This document shows positions 17,599 through 27,767 of a stretch of 64,000 bases of DNA, one piece after another. Made by a program: the position numbers and the translations under genes. This stretch comes from Guptibacillus hwajinpoensis (lineage in GTDB: Bacteria > Bacillota > Bacilli > Bacillales > Guptibacillaceae), in the NCBI RefSeq assembly GCF_001039475.1, contig NZ_LELK01000001.1:531466-595465 (forward strand), in the 5' to 3' direction. The notes below the pieces were generated by a model, which saw only the letters and a list, made by a program, of their open reading frames with translations, was not told the DNA's origin and searched no databases. Within the stretch, counting starts at the first letter, position 1. Each line of letters opens with the position of its first letter.

Positions 17599-17985
17599 AT
17601 GAATATGTTAAGAGGAACCCTTTTGTCGGTTTTGTTGCTATGTTTGGTTCTGGCTGTAGGTACTGCCTTCGCTAACGAACAAAATGATGATCTAGCATAT
17701 GTAACTGGCGAGGTCCAAAAGAAAATGGTTCGTTATGAAGAGCCACAATTAACAATTAAAACAGATCAAGAAACTAACGAAGAAGATGAAATGGATCCAA
17801 CAAATGAAAATGCAGAAGAGATGACAGAAGCTGCAGCTGACAAACCTTATTATTATCTTGTTGTTAACAAAAAGCCTTATTTAACCGATAGATTGGATTG
17901 GGAGTCTATTCATGAGGGTGACATTATCACAATTGGTTATCAGGCTGGTAATGTAGATGTCGCAAAAACAATTGATGAACAATAA
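17599..17985 (+). CDS. Small secreted protein of unknown function
   Basis: A 128-residue protein with a clear Sec signal peptide (MNMLRGTLLSVLLLCLVLAVG, cleavage probably after TAFA near residue 25). The mature part has an acidic Glu/Asp/Asn-rich linker (about residues 60-85). It ends in a compact segment with KPYYYLVVNKKPYLTDR and GDIITIGYQAGNVDVAKTI, possibly a small beta domain. No known family is recognised. The start at 17599 follows AGAGGAG; the longer frame from 17575 adds residues before the signal peptide and lacks a site. It is followed by a terminator and then parE, apparently a separate unit. Confidence 0.75.
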   Translation: MNMLRGTLLSVLLLCLVLAVGTAFANEQNDDLAYVTGEVQKKMVRYEEPQLTIKTDQETNEEDEMDPTNENAEEMTEAAADKPYYYLVVNKKPYLTDRLDWESIHEGDIITIGYQAGNVDVAKTIDEQ

Positions 17986-18021
17986 ACAATACGGTACAAT
18001 ACGGTTCGATGTTTTTTTCTC

Positions 18022-18047
18022 TCCTGCCAATGTGCAGGATTTTTTTA
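18022..18047 (+). terminator. Terminator after the small secreted-protein gene
   Basis: A stem TCCTGC with GCAGGA, 6-base loop, followed by seven T. Confidence 0.8.
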
Positions 18048-18254
18048 TACGTTGAATTGAAACCATAACGCATGAAAGAAAATCAAATAATGGTTGTTAG
18101 CTTTATGTTGTTAAAGACTGTAGAGTGCTGCCTTACTATTAAAAACTTCAAGAACTGGCAATGCTTTTAAAAAAGGACGGGGTGTAAGAAAATATAGAAA
18201 CACACGTTCTCATGTGGTAGGCTAGTCTATACAGCAAGTTGAAAGGGGAAAAAC

Positions 18255-20225
18255 ATGGTAACGAAACAGAAGCAAGAATACAGTGATGATTCGATCCAGG
18301 TTCTAGAAGGCCTTGAAGCTGTTAGGAAGCGTCCGGGTATGTATATCGGGAGCACTGACTCAAGAGGTTTGCATCACCTGGTTTATGAAATAGTAGATAA
18401 CTCAGTTGATGAAGCTCTTGCAGGACATGGGAATGAAATCAACGTTACTTTATATGAAGATAATAGCGTTAGCATTGAAGATAATGGTCGTGGTATGCCT
18501 GTTGGAATGCACAAACTTGGTAAACCAACACCAGAAATTATCCTAACGATTCTCCACGCAGGTGGCAAATTTGGACAAGGTGGATACAAAACAAGTGGAG
18601 GATTACACGGTGTAGGCGCTTCCGTTGTGAACGCTCTATCGGAATGGCTAGAAGTTACCATTCATCGAGACGGCTTTATTTTTAAACAACGTTTCGAAAA
18701 TGGTGGCAAGCCTGCAACAACACTAGAGAACATAGGCAAAACGCGTAAAACAGGAACTACGATTCATTTTAAACCTGATCCTACGATGTTTAGCACACTT
18801 AACTATAATTACGATACGCTCAGCGAACGCCTTCGTGAAGCAGCGTTCTTACTTAAAGGGCTTAAGATTGAACTAAATGACAAGCGCCATGATCGCAAAG
18901 AAGTTTTCTATTATGAAACCGGTATCGAAGCGTTTATCGACTACTTAAACGAAGATAAAGAGACGTTGCATCCAGTTGTAACGTTTAATGGTGAAAGCAA
19001 CGGTATTGAATTGGATTTCTCATTTCAATATAACGATGGCTTTTCGGAAAATGTTCTCTCATTTGTTAATAACGTTCGAACAAGAGACGGCGGTACTCAT
19101 GAATCGGGAATGAAAACAGCGATTACTCGTGTGATTAATGATTACGCGAAAAAAGTAAACCTTCTTAAAGAGAAAGATAAGAATCTAGAAGGAAATGATA
19201 TTCGCGAAGGTTTTACAGCGATTGTATCTGTTCGAATTCCAGAAGAACTGCTTCAGTTCGAAGGACAAACGAAGAGTAAGCTCGGTACAAGTGAAGCACG
19301 ATCAGCGATTGATGCGATTGTTTCTGGACAGATTTCTTATTTCTTAGAAGAAAATCCATCAATTAGTGAAATGTTAATCAAAAAATCAATTAAAGCGGCT
19401 CAGGCTCGCGAAGCAGCTAGAAGAGCACGTGAGGATGCGCGCTCTGGTAAGAAAGGAAAGCGGAAAGAAACGATTCTGAGCGGGAAATTAACCCCTGCCA
19501 CGTCTCGTAACCCTAAGAAAAACGAATTGTATCTTGTTGAGGGTGACTCAGCTGGAGGATCTGCTAAGCAAGGACGAGATCGAAGAACGCAAGCTATTCT
19601 CCCGCTCCGTGGTAAGGTAATCAATACGGAAAAAGCAAAACTTCAGGATATATTTAAAAATGAAGAAATCAATACCATTATCCATGCGATTGGAGCGGGA
19701 GTAGGTCCCGACTTTGATATTGAGGATACAAACTACGACAAAATCATCATTATGACGGATGCTGACACAGATGGTGCACATATCCAGGTGCTTCTTCTAA
19801 CGTTTTTCTATCGCTATATGAAGCAGCTTGTTGAACATGGGAAAATCTTTCTGGCACTTCCTCCTCTTTACAAGGTTAGTAAGGGGAAAGGAAAGAAAGA
19901 AGTTGTCGAGTATGCATGGGATGAAGAAGGTATGAAGGAAGCAATGAAGAAAGTCGGTAAAGGCTATACGATTCAGCGTTATAAGGGTCTAGGTGAAATG
20001 AACGCCGATCAATTATGGGAAACGACGATGAATCCTGAAAGTCGCACATTGATTCGAGTGAAGATTGAAGACATTGCTCGTGCTGAGAGACGCGTTTCTG
20101 TTCTTATGGGAGACAAAGTTGAACCTCGTAGACAATGGATTGAATCAAATGTGGCATTTGGACTGAATGAAGAGACCAACATCATCGAGAATGAGAACAT
20201 TTCCATTATTGAAGAGGAGGCGTAA
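18255..20225 (+). CDS. parE: DNA topoisomerase IV subunit B
   Basis: A 656-residue GHKL ATPase subunit of topoisomerase IV, which with ParC decatenates daughter chromosomes. Motifs in order: ATP-binding [11 protein letters not shown] and DNGRGMPV, glycine lid [15 protein letters not shown], Toprim [15 protein letters not shown] (about residue 430), metal-binding DADTDGAH, and the C-terminal [17 protein letters not shown]. Pairing with the adjacent parC, and the ParE-like length and motif context, favour ParE over GyrB. The ATG follows AAAGGGG. The parC start lies 3 bases after its stop, so translation is probably coupled. Confidence 0.96.
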   Translation: MVTKQKQEYSDDSIQVLEGLEAVRKRPGMYIGSTDSRGLHHLVYEIVDNSVDEALAGHGNEINVTLYEDNSVSIEDNGRGMPVGMHKLGKPTPEIILTILHAGGKFGQGGYKTSGGLHGVGASVVNALSEWLEVTIHRDGFIFKQRFENGGKPATTLENIGKTRKTGTTIHFKPDPTMFSTLNYNYDTLSERLREAAFLLKGLKIELNDKRHDRKEVFYYETGIEAFIDYLNEDKETLHPVVTFNGESNGIELDFSFQYNDGFSENVLSFVNNVRTRDGGTHESGMKTAITRVINDYAKKVNLLKEKDKNLEGNDIREGFTAIVSVRIPEELLQFEGQTKSKLGTSEARSAIDAIVSGQISYFLEENPSISEMLIKKSIKAAQAREAARRAREDARSGKKGKRKETILSGKLTPATSRNPKKNELYLVEGDSAGGSAKQGRDRRTQAILPLRGKVINTEKAKLQDIFKNEEINTIIHAIGAGVGPDFDIEDTNYDKIIIMTDADTDGAHIQVLLLTFFYRYMKQLVEHGKIFLALPPLYKVSKGKGKKEVVEYAWDEEGMKEAMKKVGKGYTIQRYKGLGEMNADQLWETTMNPESRTLIRVKIEDIARAERRVSVLMGDKVEPRRQWIESNVAFGLNEETNIIENENISIIEEEA

Positions 20226-20227
20226 CA

Positions 20228-22654
20228 TTGGCTAACGCAGAAAAATTTCTAGATCTACCGCTAGAAGATGTCCTTGGAGACGCTTTTGGCCGCTATAGTA
20301 AATACATTATTCAGGACCGTGCCCTGCCCGATGCAAGGGACGGTCTGAAGCCTGTACAAAGACGTATTCTTTATGCGATGCATCATGAAGGAAATGTTGC
20401 AGATAAACCTTTCCGGAAATCAGCTAAAACGGTTGGTAACGTTATTGGTAACTACCATCCTCACGGCGATACCTCTGTTTATGACGCTATGGTGCGCATG
20501 ACGCAGGATTGGAAAGTACGCAATATTCTAGTAGAAATGCACGGCAATAACGGAAGTGTTGATGGAGATCCACCTGCTGCCATGCGTTATACCGAAGCAC
20601 GACTTTCTGCCATATCATCTGAACTCCTTCGTGATATTGATAAAGATACAGTAGAGTTTGCTCCGAACTTTGATGATACGCAGTATGAACCGATTGTGCT
20701 TCCTGCTCGTTTCCCAAACTTACTCGTTAACGGCTCAACTGGTATTTCTGCAGGATACGCAACAGATATTCCTCCACACAATTTAGGGGAAGTCATTGAT
20801 GCTGCTGTTATGCAGATGGAAAACCCTGATGTGACGCTAGAAGAGCTAATGAATGTTGTTAAAGGACCTGATTTTCCAACAGGGGGCATTGCTCAAGGGA
20901 CAGAAGGAATTCGTAAGGCATTTGAAACAGGTAAAGGGAAATTCATCCTACGTGGTAAAGCTGAAATTGAAGAAGTACGTGGTGGACGTCAACAAATTGT
21001 TGTAACTGAAATACCATATGAAATTAACAAGGCAAATCTCGTCAAGAAAATTGATGAACTACGCGTAGATCGCAAAGTAGAAGGTATTTCAGAAGTACGA
21101 GATGAGACGGATCGCACTGGTCTTAGGTTTGTGATCGAGTTAAAGAAAGACGCGGATGCAAATGGAATCCTGAAGTATTTATACAAAGCAACAGACTTAC
21201 AAATTACGTACAATTACAATATGGTGGCGATTTATAACAAAACGCCTAAACAAATGGGCTTAAAGCGCATTCTGAGTGCGTACATTGAGCACCAGAAGGA
21301 AGTAGTCATCCGTCGTTCAGAGTATGACTTAAAACGAGCGAAGGATCGACAGCACGTTGTTGAAGGGCTTATTCGAGCGATATCCATTCTAGATGAAGTT
21401 ATCGCTACCATTCGTTCATCAAAAGACAAGCGTGATGCAAAGAACAATTTAATAAGTCAGTACGACTTTACGGATGCCCAAGCCGAAGCAATTGTTAACT
21501 TACAGCTTTACCGCTTAACGAATACGGATATTACAACGCTTCAGAAAGAATCAGAAGAGCTTACGCAACTCATTAATAAGCTAGAAACGATTCTTGGCAG
21601 CGAGAAAAAACTTGTAAATCTAATTAAAAAAGAGCTTCTTGAAATACGTAAGAAGTATGCGGATCCTCGTATGACTAAAATCGAACAAGAAATTGAAGAT
21701 ATTAAAGTAAATCTTGAAGTAATGGTCCCGTCGGAGGATGTTATTGTAACCGTGACAGAAGATGGCTATGTCAAAAGGACAAGTCCTCGTTCATATGCTG
21801 CCTCAAACGGGAAAGATTTTGGGATGAAAGAGACAGATACTCTTCTTCGTCAATTTGATAGCAATACGACAAACACAATACTGCTATTCACCAACAAAGG
21901 TAGCTATCTCTATCTACCTGTTCATGAGCTCCCAGAAATCAGGTGGAAAGATCTCGGGCAGCATGTCGCCAATATTGTTTCAATTGAATCAGATGAGCGG
22001 ATTATTGAGGCAATGGAGATCCAGGAGTTTAAGGAAGATCGCTATCTTGTTTTCGTTACCAAACAAGGAATGATAAAGAAAACCGAGCTATCGCACTACA
22101 AAGCTCAGCGCTATTCAAAGCCGCTAATGGCGCTTAAGCTTAAAAAAGATGATGAACTGGTTGATGTTTATGTAACTAACGGCAGTAAAGAAGTATTCAT
22201 TGCGACGAACTTTGGTTATGGACTACGATTTAAAGAAGAAGAAATTAGTCTCGTTGGTCAGAGGGCGAGCGGAGTAAAAGGCATTAATTTAAAAGAAGAT
22301 GATTTTGTGGTGAGTGGTATTATTTATGAACCCACAGCGAAATACGATCTGTTCCTTGTAACCCATCGAGGCGCGGTAAAGAAAATGCAGTTAAGTGAAT
22401 TTGAAGTTACGACTCGAGCCAAACGTGGTGTCGTTATGCTGAGGGAATTAAAATCAAATCCTCATCGCGTAATTGGTGTAGAGGCCGTTACGAAGCAAGA
22501 TCTGATTCTCATAAGAACGAAAAAAGGTGAGCCAGTAGAAGTAGATCCAGCAACGTATCGTCCGAATGATCGCTATAGCAATGGTTCATTTGTGATCGAT
22601 GTAAGTGAAACTGGAGATGCAATTGAATTAAAAAAGAAGTCAAAACCTGAATAA
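20228..22654 (+). CDS. parC: DNA topoisomerase IV subunit A
   Basis: An 808-residue breakage-reunion subunit. The active-site Tyr is Tyr121 in [11 protein letters not shown], and the GyrA-like core includes [17 protein letters not shown]. The quinolone-determining region reads [12 protein letters not shown], with Thr82 and Asp86 at the positions that are Ser80 and Glu84 in Staphylococcus aureus GrlA. A C-terminal beta-pinwheel domain (about residues 490-800) wraps DNA and lacks the GyrA-box of gyrase, as expected. The start is TTG at 20228 with GAGGAGG upstream, overlapping the end of parE. A terminator follows. Confidence 0.97.
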   Translation: MANAEKFLDLPLEDVLGDAFGRYSKYIIQDRALPDARDGLKPVQRRILYAMHHEGNVADKPFRKSAKTVGNVIGNYHPHGDTSVYDAMVRMTQDWKVRNILVEMHGNNGSVDGDPPAAMRYTEARLSAISSELLRDIDKDTVEFAPNFDDTQYEPIVLPARFPNLLVNGSTGISAGYATDIPPHNLGEVIDAAVMQMENPDVTLEELMNVVKGPDFPTGGIAQGTEGIRKAFETGKGKFILRGKAEIEEVRGGRQQIVVTEIPYEINKANLVKKIDELRVDRKVEGISEVRDETDRTGLRFVIELKKDADANGILKYLYKATDLQITYNYNMVAIYNKTPKQMGLKRILSAYIEHQKEVVIRRSEYDLKRAKDRQHVVEGLIRAISILDEVIATIRSSKDKRDAKNNLISQYDFTDAQAEAIVNLQLYRLTNTDITTLQKESEELTQLINKLETILGSEKKLVNLIKKELLEIRKKYADPRMTKIEQEIEDIKVNLEVMVPSEDVIVTVTEDGYVKRTSPRSYAASNGKDFGMKETDTLLRQFDSNTTNTILLFTNKGSYLYLPVHELPEIRWKDLGQHVANIVSIESDERIIEAMEIQEFKEDRYLVFVTKQGMIKKTELSHYKAQRYSKPLMALKLKKDDELVDVYVTNGSKEVFIATNFGYGLRFKEEEISLVGQRASGVKGINLKEDDFVVSGIIYEPTAKYDLFLVTHRGAVKKMQLSEFEVTTRAKRGVVMLRELKSNPHRVIGVEAVTKQDLILIRTKKGEPVEVDPATYRPNDRYSNGSFVIDVSETGDAIELKKKSKPE

Positions 22655-22662
22655 AGGTAGTG

Positions 22663-22692
22663 GATCCGTCTAATCGACGGGTCTATTTTTTT
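22663..22692 (+). terminator. Terminator of the parE-parC operon
   Basis: Stem GATCCGTC with GACGGGTC (one G-T pair), 5-base loop, then a run of eight T after TA. Confidence 0.87.
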
Positions 22693-22812
22693 TGGTGATG
22701 ATTTACGTGATATATGCTATACTGAATCGGATGCGAACATATGATTGCATCCCCTCTAAATGGGCACTTTACAACAATTGAGAACACATCGCGAAAAAGA
22801 AGGAGGAGTATT

Positions 22813-23310
22813 ATGGAGGGGAAAACACATGCCATTGGAGGTATATGCCTTGGCATAGCTACACAAAGTTATTACATAACGCAAAGTATGGACGCACCTG
22901 AGACCATCGTCTATTACGGGGCGTGTTTATTAGGGTCTCTCTTACCAGATATATGTCATCCAGGCTCATGGACAGGCAGAAGAGCTAGGGTGCTTTCAAA
23001 AGGAATCAGTCGGTTCTTTGGACACCGAACAATCACACATAGTATTCTTTTTATTCTACTTATATACTGGCTAACCTCAACCTTTTCATTTCAATATGAT
23101 GAGTTGGTCCAAACAGGGCTTCTGGTCGGCATTGTTAGCCACTTGTTACTCGACGCCATGACGGTTAGAGGCATTCAATTGTTCTATCCCATCACAATTC
23201 GTGTGCGTTTCCCAATGTACATGAAAACTGCTTCAAAAGCGGAAGGCATAGTATCGAGTATTCTTGTCTTGAGTGCGCTTTTCCTGATATACAAACAATT
23301 GTTCGCATAG
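22813..23310 (+). CDS. DUF457/YdjM-type membrane-bound metal-dependent hydrolase
   Basis: A 165-residue membrane protein of the YdjM/DUF457 group. Conserved polar residues sit in or next to hydrophobic segments: THAIGGICLG near the start, LLGSLLPDICHPGS, GHRTITHS and SHLLLDAMTVRGIQLFYP. This PD-H-H-D pattern is taken as the metal-binding site of membrane hydrolases, though activity is mostly inferred. The start at 22813 is chosen because AGGAGG sits 6 bases upstream; the frame could extend to 22741 without support. The next gene encodes a TVP38-type membrane protein. Confidence 0.88.
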   Translation: MEGKTHAIGGICLGIATQSYYITQSMDAPETIVYYGACLLGSLLPDICHPGSWTGRRARVLSKGISRFFGHRTITHSILFILLIYWLTSTFSFQYDELVQTGLLVGIVSHLLLDAMTVRGIQLFYPITIRVRFPMYMKTASKAEGIVSSILVLSALFLIYKQLFA

Positions 23311-23410
23311 CGGGAAAAAGCGCACTTTTTACACATGTAAGCATGATTACAGTCAAATAACTGAAAATGAGGTAAGGTAGACAGAAGAACGTAAAAGAGA
23401 GGATGGGAAG

Positions 23411-24076
23411 ATGAAGTATCCAAAAACATGGTTAAAGTGGGGAGGAATCCTAGCGGCAGTAGCTTTACTCATCTGGTTTAGCCGTTCCTACCTAGACTTT
23501 CGAGTAGAAGAAATCAGAGATTGGATACTATCCTTTGGTATACTTGCTCCAATTGTTTATATGGTCATCTATACGATCCGACCATTAATATTCTTCCCGG
23601 CATCTGTTCTATCGATTGCCGGCGGACTAGCTTTCGGCTCACTCTTCGGAACGATTTATACCGTTATCGGGGCCACAGGTGGGGCAGTATTATCATTTAT
23701 TGTAGCTAGAAAACTAGGGAAATCAATTGCAAATAAAGATTGGCAAGGGAAAGGGCGTAAATTACAGGATCAACTTGAGAAAAATGGTTTTTTCTATGTT
23801 CTATTTTTCCGATTCGTTCCACTATTTAACTTTGATCTTATTAGTTACTCAGCTGGTTTATCCAAGATTAAATTTACTTCGTTCTTCCTAGGTACATTAA
23901 TCGGAATTATCCCAGGGACATTTGCTTATAATTTTCTTGGCAGTAGTCTTGTAACAGGTGATCCAAAAGTTATTGCTTTAGCGGTGGGCGTCTTTATCAT
24001 ACTATCCGTTATTCCGATCTTGATTCGAAACAAAGTTATGAAATCAAATTCGTCTATTAGTGAGAAAGTAGACTAG
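23411..24076 (+). CDS. TVP38/TMEM64 (SNARE-associated, DedA-like) family membrane protein
   Basis: A 221-residue protein with about five membrane segments and the family core: YTIRPLIFFPASVLSIAGGLAFGSLFGTIYTVIGATGG followed by RFVPLFNFDLISYSAGLSKIKF and FFLGTLIGIIPGTFAYNFLG. Related bacterial proteins affect membrane homeostasis; some DedA/VTT members are lipid flippases. The substrate is unknown here. The start follows GAGAGGAT. It ends in a bidirectional terminator shared with the convergent gene. Confidence 0.9.
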   Translation: MKYPKTWLKWGGILAAVALLIWFSRSYLDFRVEEIRDWILSFGILAPIVYMVIYTIRPLIFFPASVLSIAGGLAFGSLFGTIYTVIGATGGAVLSFIVARKLGKSIANKDWQGKGRKLQDQLEKNGFFYVLFFRFVPLFNFDLISYSAGLSKIKFTSFFLGTLIGIIPGTFAYNFLGSSLVTGDPKVIALAVGVFIILSVIPILIRNKVMKSNSSISEKVD

Positions 24077-24111
24077 AAAAGGAGCATAGTGCACAGGCAC
24101 TTGCTCCTTTT
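24077..24111. terminator. Bidirectional terminator between convergent membrane-protein genes
   Basis: A 10-bp outer stem (AAAAGGAGCA with TGCTCCTTTT) enclosing a second 5-bp stem (AGTGC/GCACT). The A and T flanks suit both strands. Confidence 0.88.
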
Positions 24112-24114
24112 CTA

Positions 24115-24693
24115 TTATGAATTGATTTCTTTATGACGGTTTTCTTTAAGAATCCTTTTTGTTTTACGGCGTTCTAGCAGTAAATATATGATTGTGGAGG
24201 TGAGTAAAATACCGTGTGTAATTGAAAATTCCGTTCCGAAATAATCACTGTTCCAGTAAGAAACCACTCCAGGAATGACTACTTTATAAACGGGGTAGAA
24301 AATAGGAACTGCATCACTTACGTGTGTAAAGAAATCAACGACAACATGAAGGAACCATCCCCAAATGAAGCCGGATAAAGGAGTAAGCTTAAATCCGCGA
24401 TGTATCATCATTAAGACAATAAAAGCTATAGCCCAGATGACGATGGAATGACCAAGCTTACGCAAAATATCAACAACAGGATGTTCAAATAGACCATGAA
24501 TAAAATAATGCATCGATAACTGTACAGCGGGATCAATAAGTTTTTGAATACTTCGCTCTACTAATAGATATAGAAACATCACATAATAAATGATGTCAGG
24601 CGCAATGCCACCAATAACAATATATTTAACGGTTTGGCGCTTCTTTTTCCGAAAGAAAAAGTAACTCCAGAATGCATGGTGTAATGTATTCAT
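24115..24693 (-). CDS. Membrane protein, DUF457-like
   Basis: A 192-residue protein with about five membrane segments. Polar residues recall metal-dependent membrane hydrolases: HHAFWSYFFFR at the N-terminus, GGIAPDIIYYV, MHYFIHGLFEHP and GWFLHVVVDFFTH. This His, Pro-Asp and His-Asp-His arrangement is similar to that of the gene at 22813, so both may belong to one broad group, but sequence identity is low. No catalytic role has been shown. The two genes flank the TVP38-type gene in convergent orientation. The C-terminal tail is basic (RRKTKRILKENRHKE). Confidence 0.72.
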   Translation of the reverse strand: MNTLHHAFWSYFFFRKKKRQTVKYIVIGGIAPDIIYYVMFLYLLVERSIQKLIDPAVQLSMHYFIHGLFEHPVVDILRKLGHSIVIWAIAFIVLMMIHRGFKLTPLSGFIWGWFLHVVVDFFTHVSDAVPIFYPVYKVVIPGVVSYWNSDYFGTEFSITHGILLTSTIIYLLLERRKTKRILKENRHKEINS

Positions 24694-24905
24694 ATGGAAC
24701 CGATCCTCGCTTTAGTTAATGTAATCAAGTCTTTATTATTAAATAACGAAATCATAAATGCAGTAAGCATCCTTACGTAGCTTCATTCTATCATTAATTT
24801 CGTCAGATTAAAGGATGTTCGTACTATGACAGGCAAGTCCTCTGACAGGAGGAGGGAAGTTTTGATAAAGTATATATGGAAAAGAACAAAGATGGAGGCG
24901 CGAAA

Positions 24906-26081
24906 ATGAACCTTTTTGATGAACGGATCAATCGGTATGGAACACACTCTGTAAAATGGGATCACACAGATGCGATATATGAAAAAGAAAATTTGTTACC
25001 TATGTGGGTAGCTGATATGGACTTTAGAGCTCCACAAGCTGTGATTGACGCGTTAACAAAGCGGAGTCAACATGGCATATTTGGCTATTCTATGCCAACT
25101 GAAGATACAAAATCTGCTATTCAAAAGTGGCTAGATCGACGGCACAAATGGTCCATTCAACAAGATTGGATTGTTTTTACACCTGGTGTTGTTCTGGCAC
25201 TTTCAGCTGCAGTGAATGTATACACGAAGAAAGGCGAGAAAGTGGTTATTCAATCACCTGTTTATTATCCGTTCCGTGATATGGTTGAAAAAAACGAGCG
25301 ACATGTTGTTGATAATCCACTTAGGTTGGAAAAAGACAAATATGTGATGGATTACGATCATCTTGAACAGACACTCAAAGATCCAGAAGTAACGATGCTA
25401 CTCTTATGTAATCCACATAATCCAGTAGGCAGGGTTTGGACAAGAAACGAGCTTTTAAAGCTTGCTGAGCTTTGTACAAGACACAATGTGTTAATCGTGT
25501 CTGATGACATTCATTTTGATTTAATTCTTAAAGAGAATAAACATACGTTAATTTCAACACTATCTGATGATATAGCATCAAATACGATTACTTGTATAGC
25601 GCCTAGTAAAACGTTTAATCTTGCGGGTATGCAATTATCGACTATTATAATTCCTGATAGTGAAAAGCGGGAGCAATTCAATGAGTATATGGGGAAACTA
25701 GGCTTATTTGCTCCAAGTCCGTTTGGAATAACGGCTATTGAAGCAGCCTATACACATGGGGAAGAATGGTTAGAGCAATTAATAACATACTTAGAAGGAA
25801 ATCTTGATTATCTTAAATCATTTATTGCTGAGCGTTTGCCAGAAATTGAGGTTATTGAACCTGAAGGTACTTATCTTGTGTGGTTAGATTTTAGAAAGCT
25901 CTCAATGTCTCATGAAGAATTAGAACGATTGATTCAGGAAGATGCTAAATTAGCATTGGATGAGGGTTATATATTTGGTGAAGGTGGAAAAGGCTTTGAA
26001 CGAATGAATATTGCTTGTCCTCGTTCGATTCTAAAAGAAGGATTAGAGCGGCTGGAGCAAGCTTTGCTACAACGAAAGTAA
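24906..26081 (+). CDS. patB: PatB/MalY-type PLP aminotransferase / cystathionine beta-lyase
   Basis: A 391-residue fold-type I PLP enzyme. Signatures are NLLPMWVADMDF at the N-terminus, LLLCNPHNPVGRVW, the PLP-binding Asp in IVSDDIHFDLI (about 200) and the Schiff-base Lys235 in CIAPSKTFNLAGMQ. PatB/MalY enzymes cleave C-S bonds of cystathionine or cysteine conjugates, and some act as aminotransferases. The start at 24906 follows GGAGG with a spacing of about 7; an in-frame ATG at 24876 has no close site. A short open frame with a very strong ribosome binding site ends on this ATG (see findings). Confidence 0.92.
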   Translation: MNLFDERINRYGTHSVKWDHTDAIYEKENLLPMWVADMDFRAPQAVIDALTKRSQHGIFGYSMPTEDTKSAIQKWLDRRHKWSIQQDWIVFTPGVVLALSAAVNVYTKKGEKVVIQSPVYYPFRDMVEKNERHVVDNPLRLEKDKYVMDYDHLEQTLKDPEVTMLLLCNPHNPVGRVWTRNELLKLAELCTRHNVLIVSDDIHFDLILKENKHTLISTLSDDIASNTITCIAPSKTFNLAGMQLSTIIIPDSEKREQFNEYMGKLGLFAPSPFGITAIEAAYTHGEEWLEQLITYLEGNLDYLKSFIAERLPEIEVIEPEGTYLVWLDFRKLSMSHEELERLIQEDAKLALDEGYIFGEGGKGFERMNIACPRSILKEGLERLEQALLQRK

Positions 26082-26082
26082 C

Positions 26083-26120
26083 AACGAACGCCCTGGTTTA
26101 ATGACCAGGGCGTTCGTTTA
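26083..26120. terminator. Bidirectional terminator between patB and the LigT-like gene
   Basis: A 15-bp stem (half containing CGAACGCCCTGGT) with a 6-base loop, starting just after the patB stop; the convergent gene ends at 26138. Confidence 0.9.
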
Positions 26121-26137
26121 TTATCAAGATGTGAAGA

Positions 26138-26683
26138 TTAGTAAATAACATTCTTATTTAGAGGGCGAAGAGGAAGTTCTAAGACAGGTTTATAGATTTC
26201 ATTTTCATTTAAACAAAACAGGTGAATGGAATGAACTCTAAAAGGTTCAAAACCTCCTAATTTTTCATCGGCATCTTGTTTCATTTGGTGGAATTGGTTG
26301 TTCACATGGATACCAGCTTGCTTTGCGAGTGTTAAATGAGGAATGAAATCCGTCGCTTCGAAATACGTTTTTTGTTCTTCAACTGTCGGCTTAATAGCAT
26401 CTACTAATAGAAGATGAAGGCTAACAATCTCTTTCGATAGCACGCTGCTGAACAATACCTTTGACCCGAAAGTTGCAGGTGCACCAAGTTTTAAGTCAAA
26501 AGCGGGGAAGTCATGACATACTTTTTCGATCTTTGGTAGCCAGCTTTTTTCTTCCGTTAATCCACCTTGAGCTTTAATTGTAATGTGTGGAGGGGAAATC
26601 TCTTGATAACTCCATCTTTTTCGAAACGAACTGATCTCATTTGTTATGTGCAGTGGAGGGAGGATTCCAATAAAAAACGGCAT
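26138..26683 (-). CDS. 2'-5' RNA ligase / phosphodiesterase (2H) superfamily protein
   Basis: A 181-residue 2H phosphoesterase-like protein. The two catalytic HxT motifs are PPHITIKAQ (about residue 32) and PHLTLAKQ (about 118). Members cleave 2',3'-cyclic or 2'-5' phosphodiester bonds in RNA or nucleotide products; the natural substrate is unknown. The ATG is preceded by AAGGAG. It is cytosolic, with no signal peptide. It stands alone between a convergent patB and an intergenic region. Confidence 0.85.
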   Translation of the reverse strand: MPFFIGILPPLHITNEISSFRKRWSYQEISPPHITIKAQGGLTEEKSWLPKIEKVCHDFPAFDLKLGAPATFGSKVLFSSVLSKEIVSLHLLLVDAIKPTVEEQKTYFEATDFIPHLTLAKQAGIHVNNQFHQMKQDADEKLGGFEPFRVHSIHLFCLNENEIYKPVLELPLRPLNKNVIY

Positions 26684-26973
26684 TGCTTAATCTCCTTCAT
26701 TTTATAAGATAGATCGACATATAATTGATCATTTCGAAAGCGTGTTACTAGTATTCTTAATTCGCTATTGAGCTATCATCACCTTTAAAATAAGGTATTA
26801 AGGGCACAAAATGATAAAAAAGAATCATTTGTACTACACATATGACAAAAGATGAAAATTATAAAAAAAGTTACATAATTTAATGAAAAAAATAGAAATT
26901 TTGTTATGATAGGAGAGTAGTCTATGCCTACTTGTAAGATTATAAGGCTAGAAAAGGAAAGCAGGTGATATGT

Positions 26974-27462
26974 ATGAAAAAAATAACCAAAGGATTGCTC
27001 ACCATCCTACTTTTCTCTGTTCTCGCGTTTAGTTATCTGAAATCAGCCGAACTTTATATAAACTATAAGAACGACAAATATAAGTATACTGCAAGCGCAG
27101 TAAGTCTCGAAAGCAGCTTGCATAAGGAAATCGATGAACAGAACATCTATGAAATCCAAGTACATACGAATGGTGAAAGTCAAAATCAGCCAATTACATC
27201 AACTGAAGAGGAAACAATTATGGTCAACTGGTTAAATGATCTCGACAATAATGAGATAACTCAGTTACCAAACCACAGAGTTCAGGTCGATAATGCTGAT
27301 TTCATTATGTACTTAAAAACTGGTAAAGAACTTAGAGTTAATTTAGATCAAGATACAGTCATCATATCTAGAAATGATAATGATAACAAAACGTTTTCAA
27401 CATATTTAGTCAGCAGTTACGACAAACCAAATGATTTGCAACGAATTCTAGATATACAGTAA
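26974..27462 (+). CDS. Uncharacterised membrane-anchored protein
   Basis: A 162-residue protein with a basic N-terminus and one hydrophobic stretch (MKKITKGLLTILLFSVLAFSY) that acts as a signal or membrane anchor. The rest is polar and extracytoplasmic, rich in Asn/Asp/Gln, with no recognised domain. The start at 26974 has AGGTGA 5 bases upstream; a GTG three codons earlier is less likely. The gene is isolated, and a hairpin follows the stop. Function cannot be assigned. Confidence 0.65.
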   Translation: MKKITKGLLTILLFSVLAFSYLKSAELYINYKNDKYKYTASAVSLESSLHKEIDEQNIYEIQVHTNGESQNQPITSTEEETIMVNWLNDLDNNEITQLPNHRVQVDNADFIMYLKTGKELRVNLDQDTVIISRNDNDNKTFSTYLVSSYDKPNDLQRILDIQ

Positions 27463-27470
27463 AATTTTGA

Positions 27471-27720
<250 letters not shown>

Positions 27721-27753
27721 AAAAACCAATCCATGTCAAATAGATTGGTTTTT
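27721..27753 (-). terminator. Terminator of the lipoprotein gene
   Basis: An 11-bp stem (AAAAACCAATC with GATTGGTTTTT) and an 11-base loop. On the minus strand it follows the stop at 27768. Confidence 0.8.
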
Positions 27754-27767
27754 GTTAATTATGTTAT

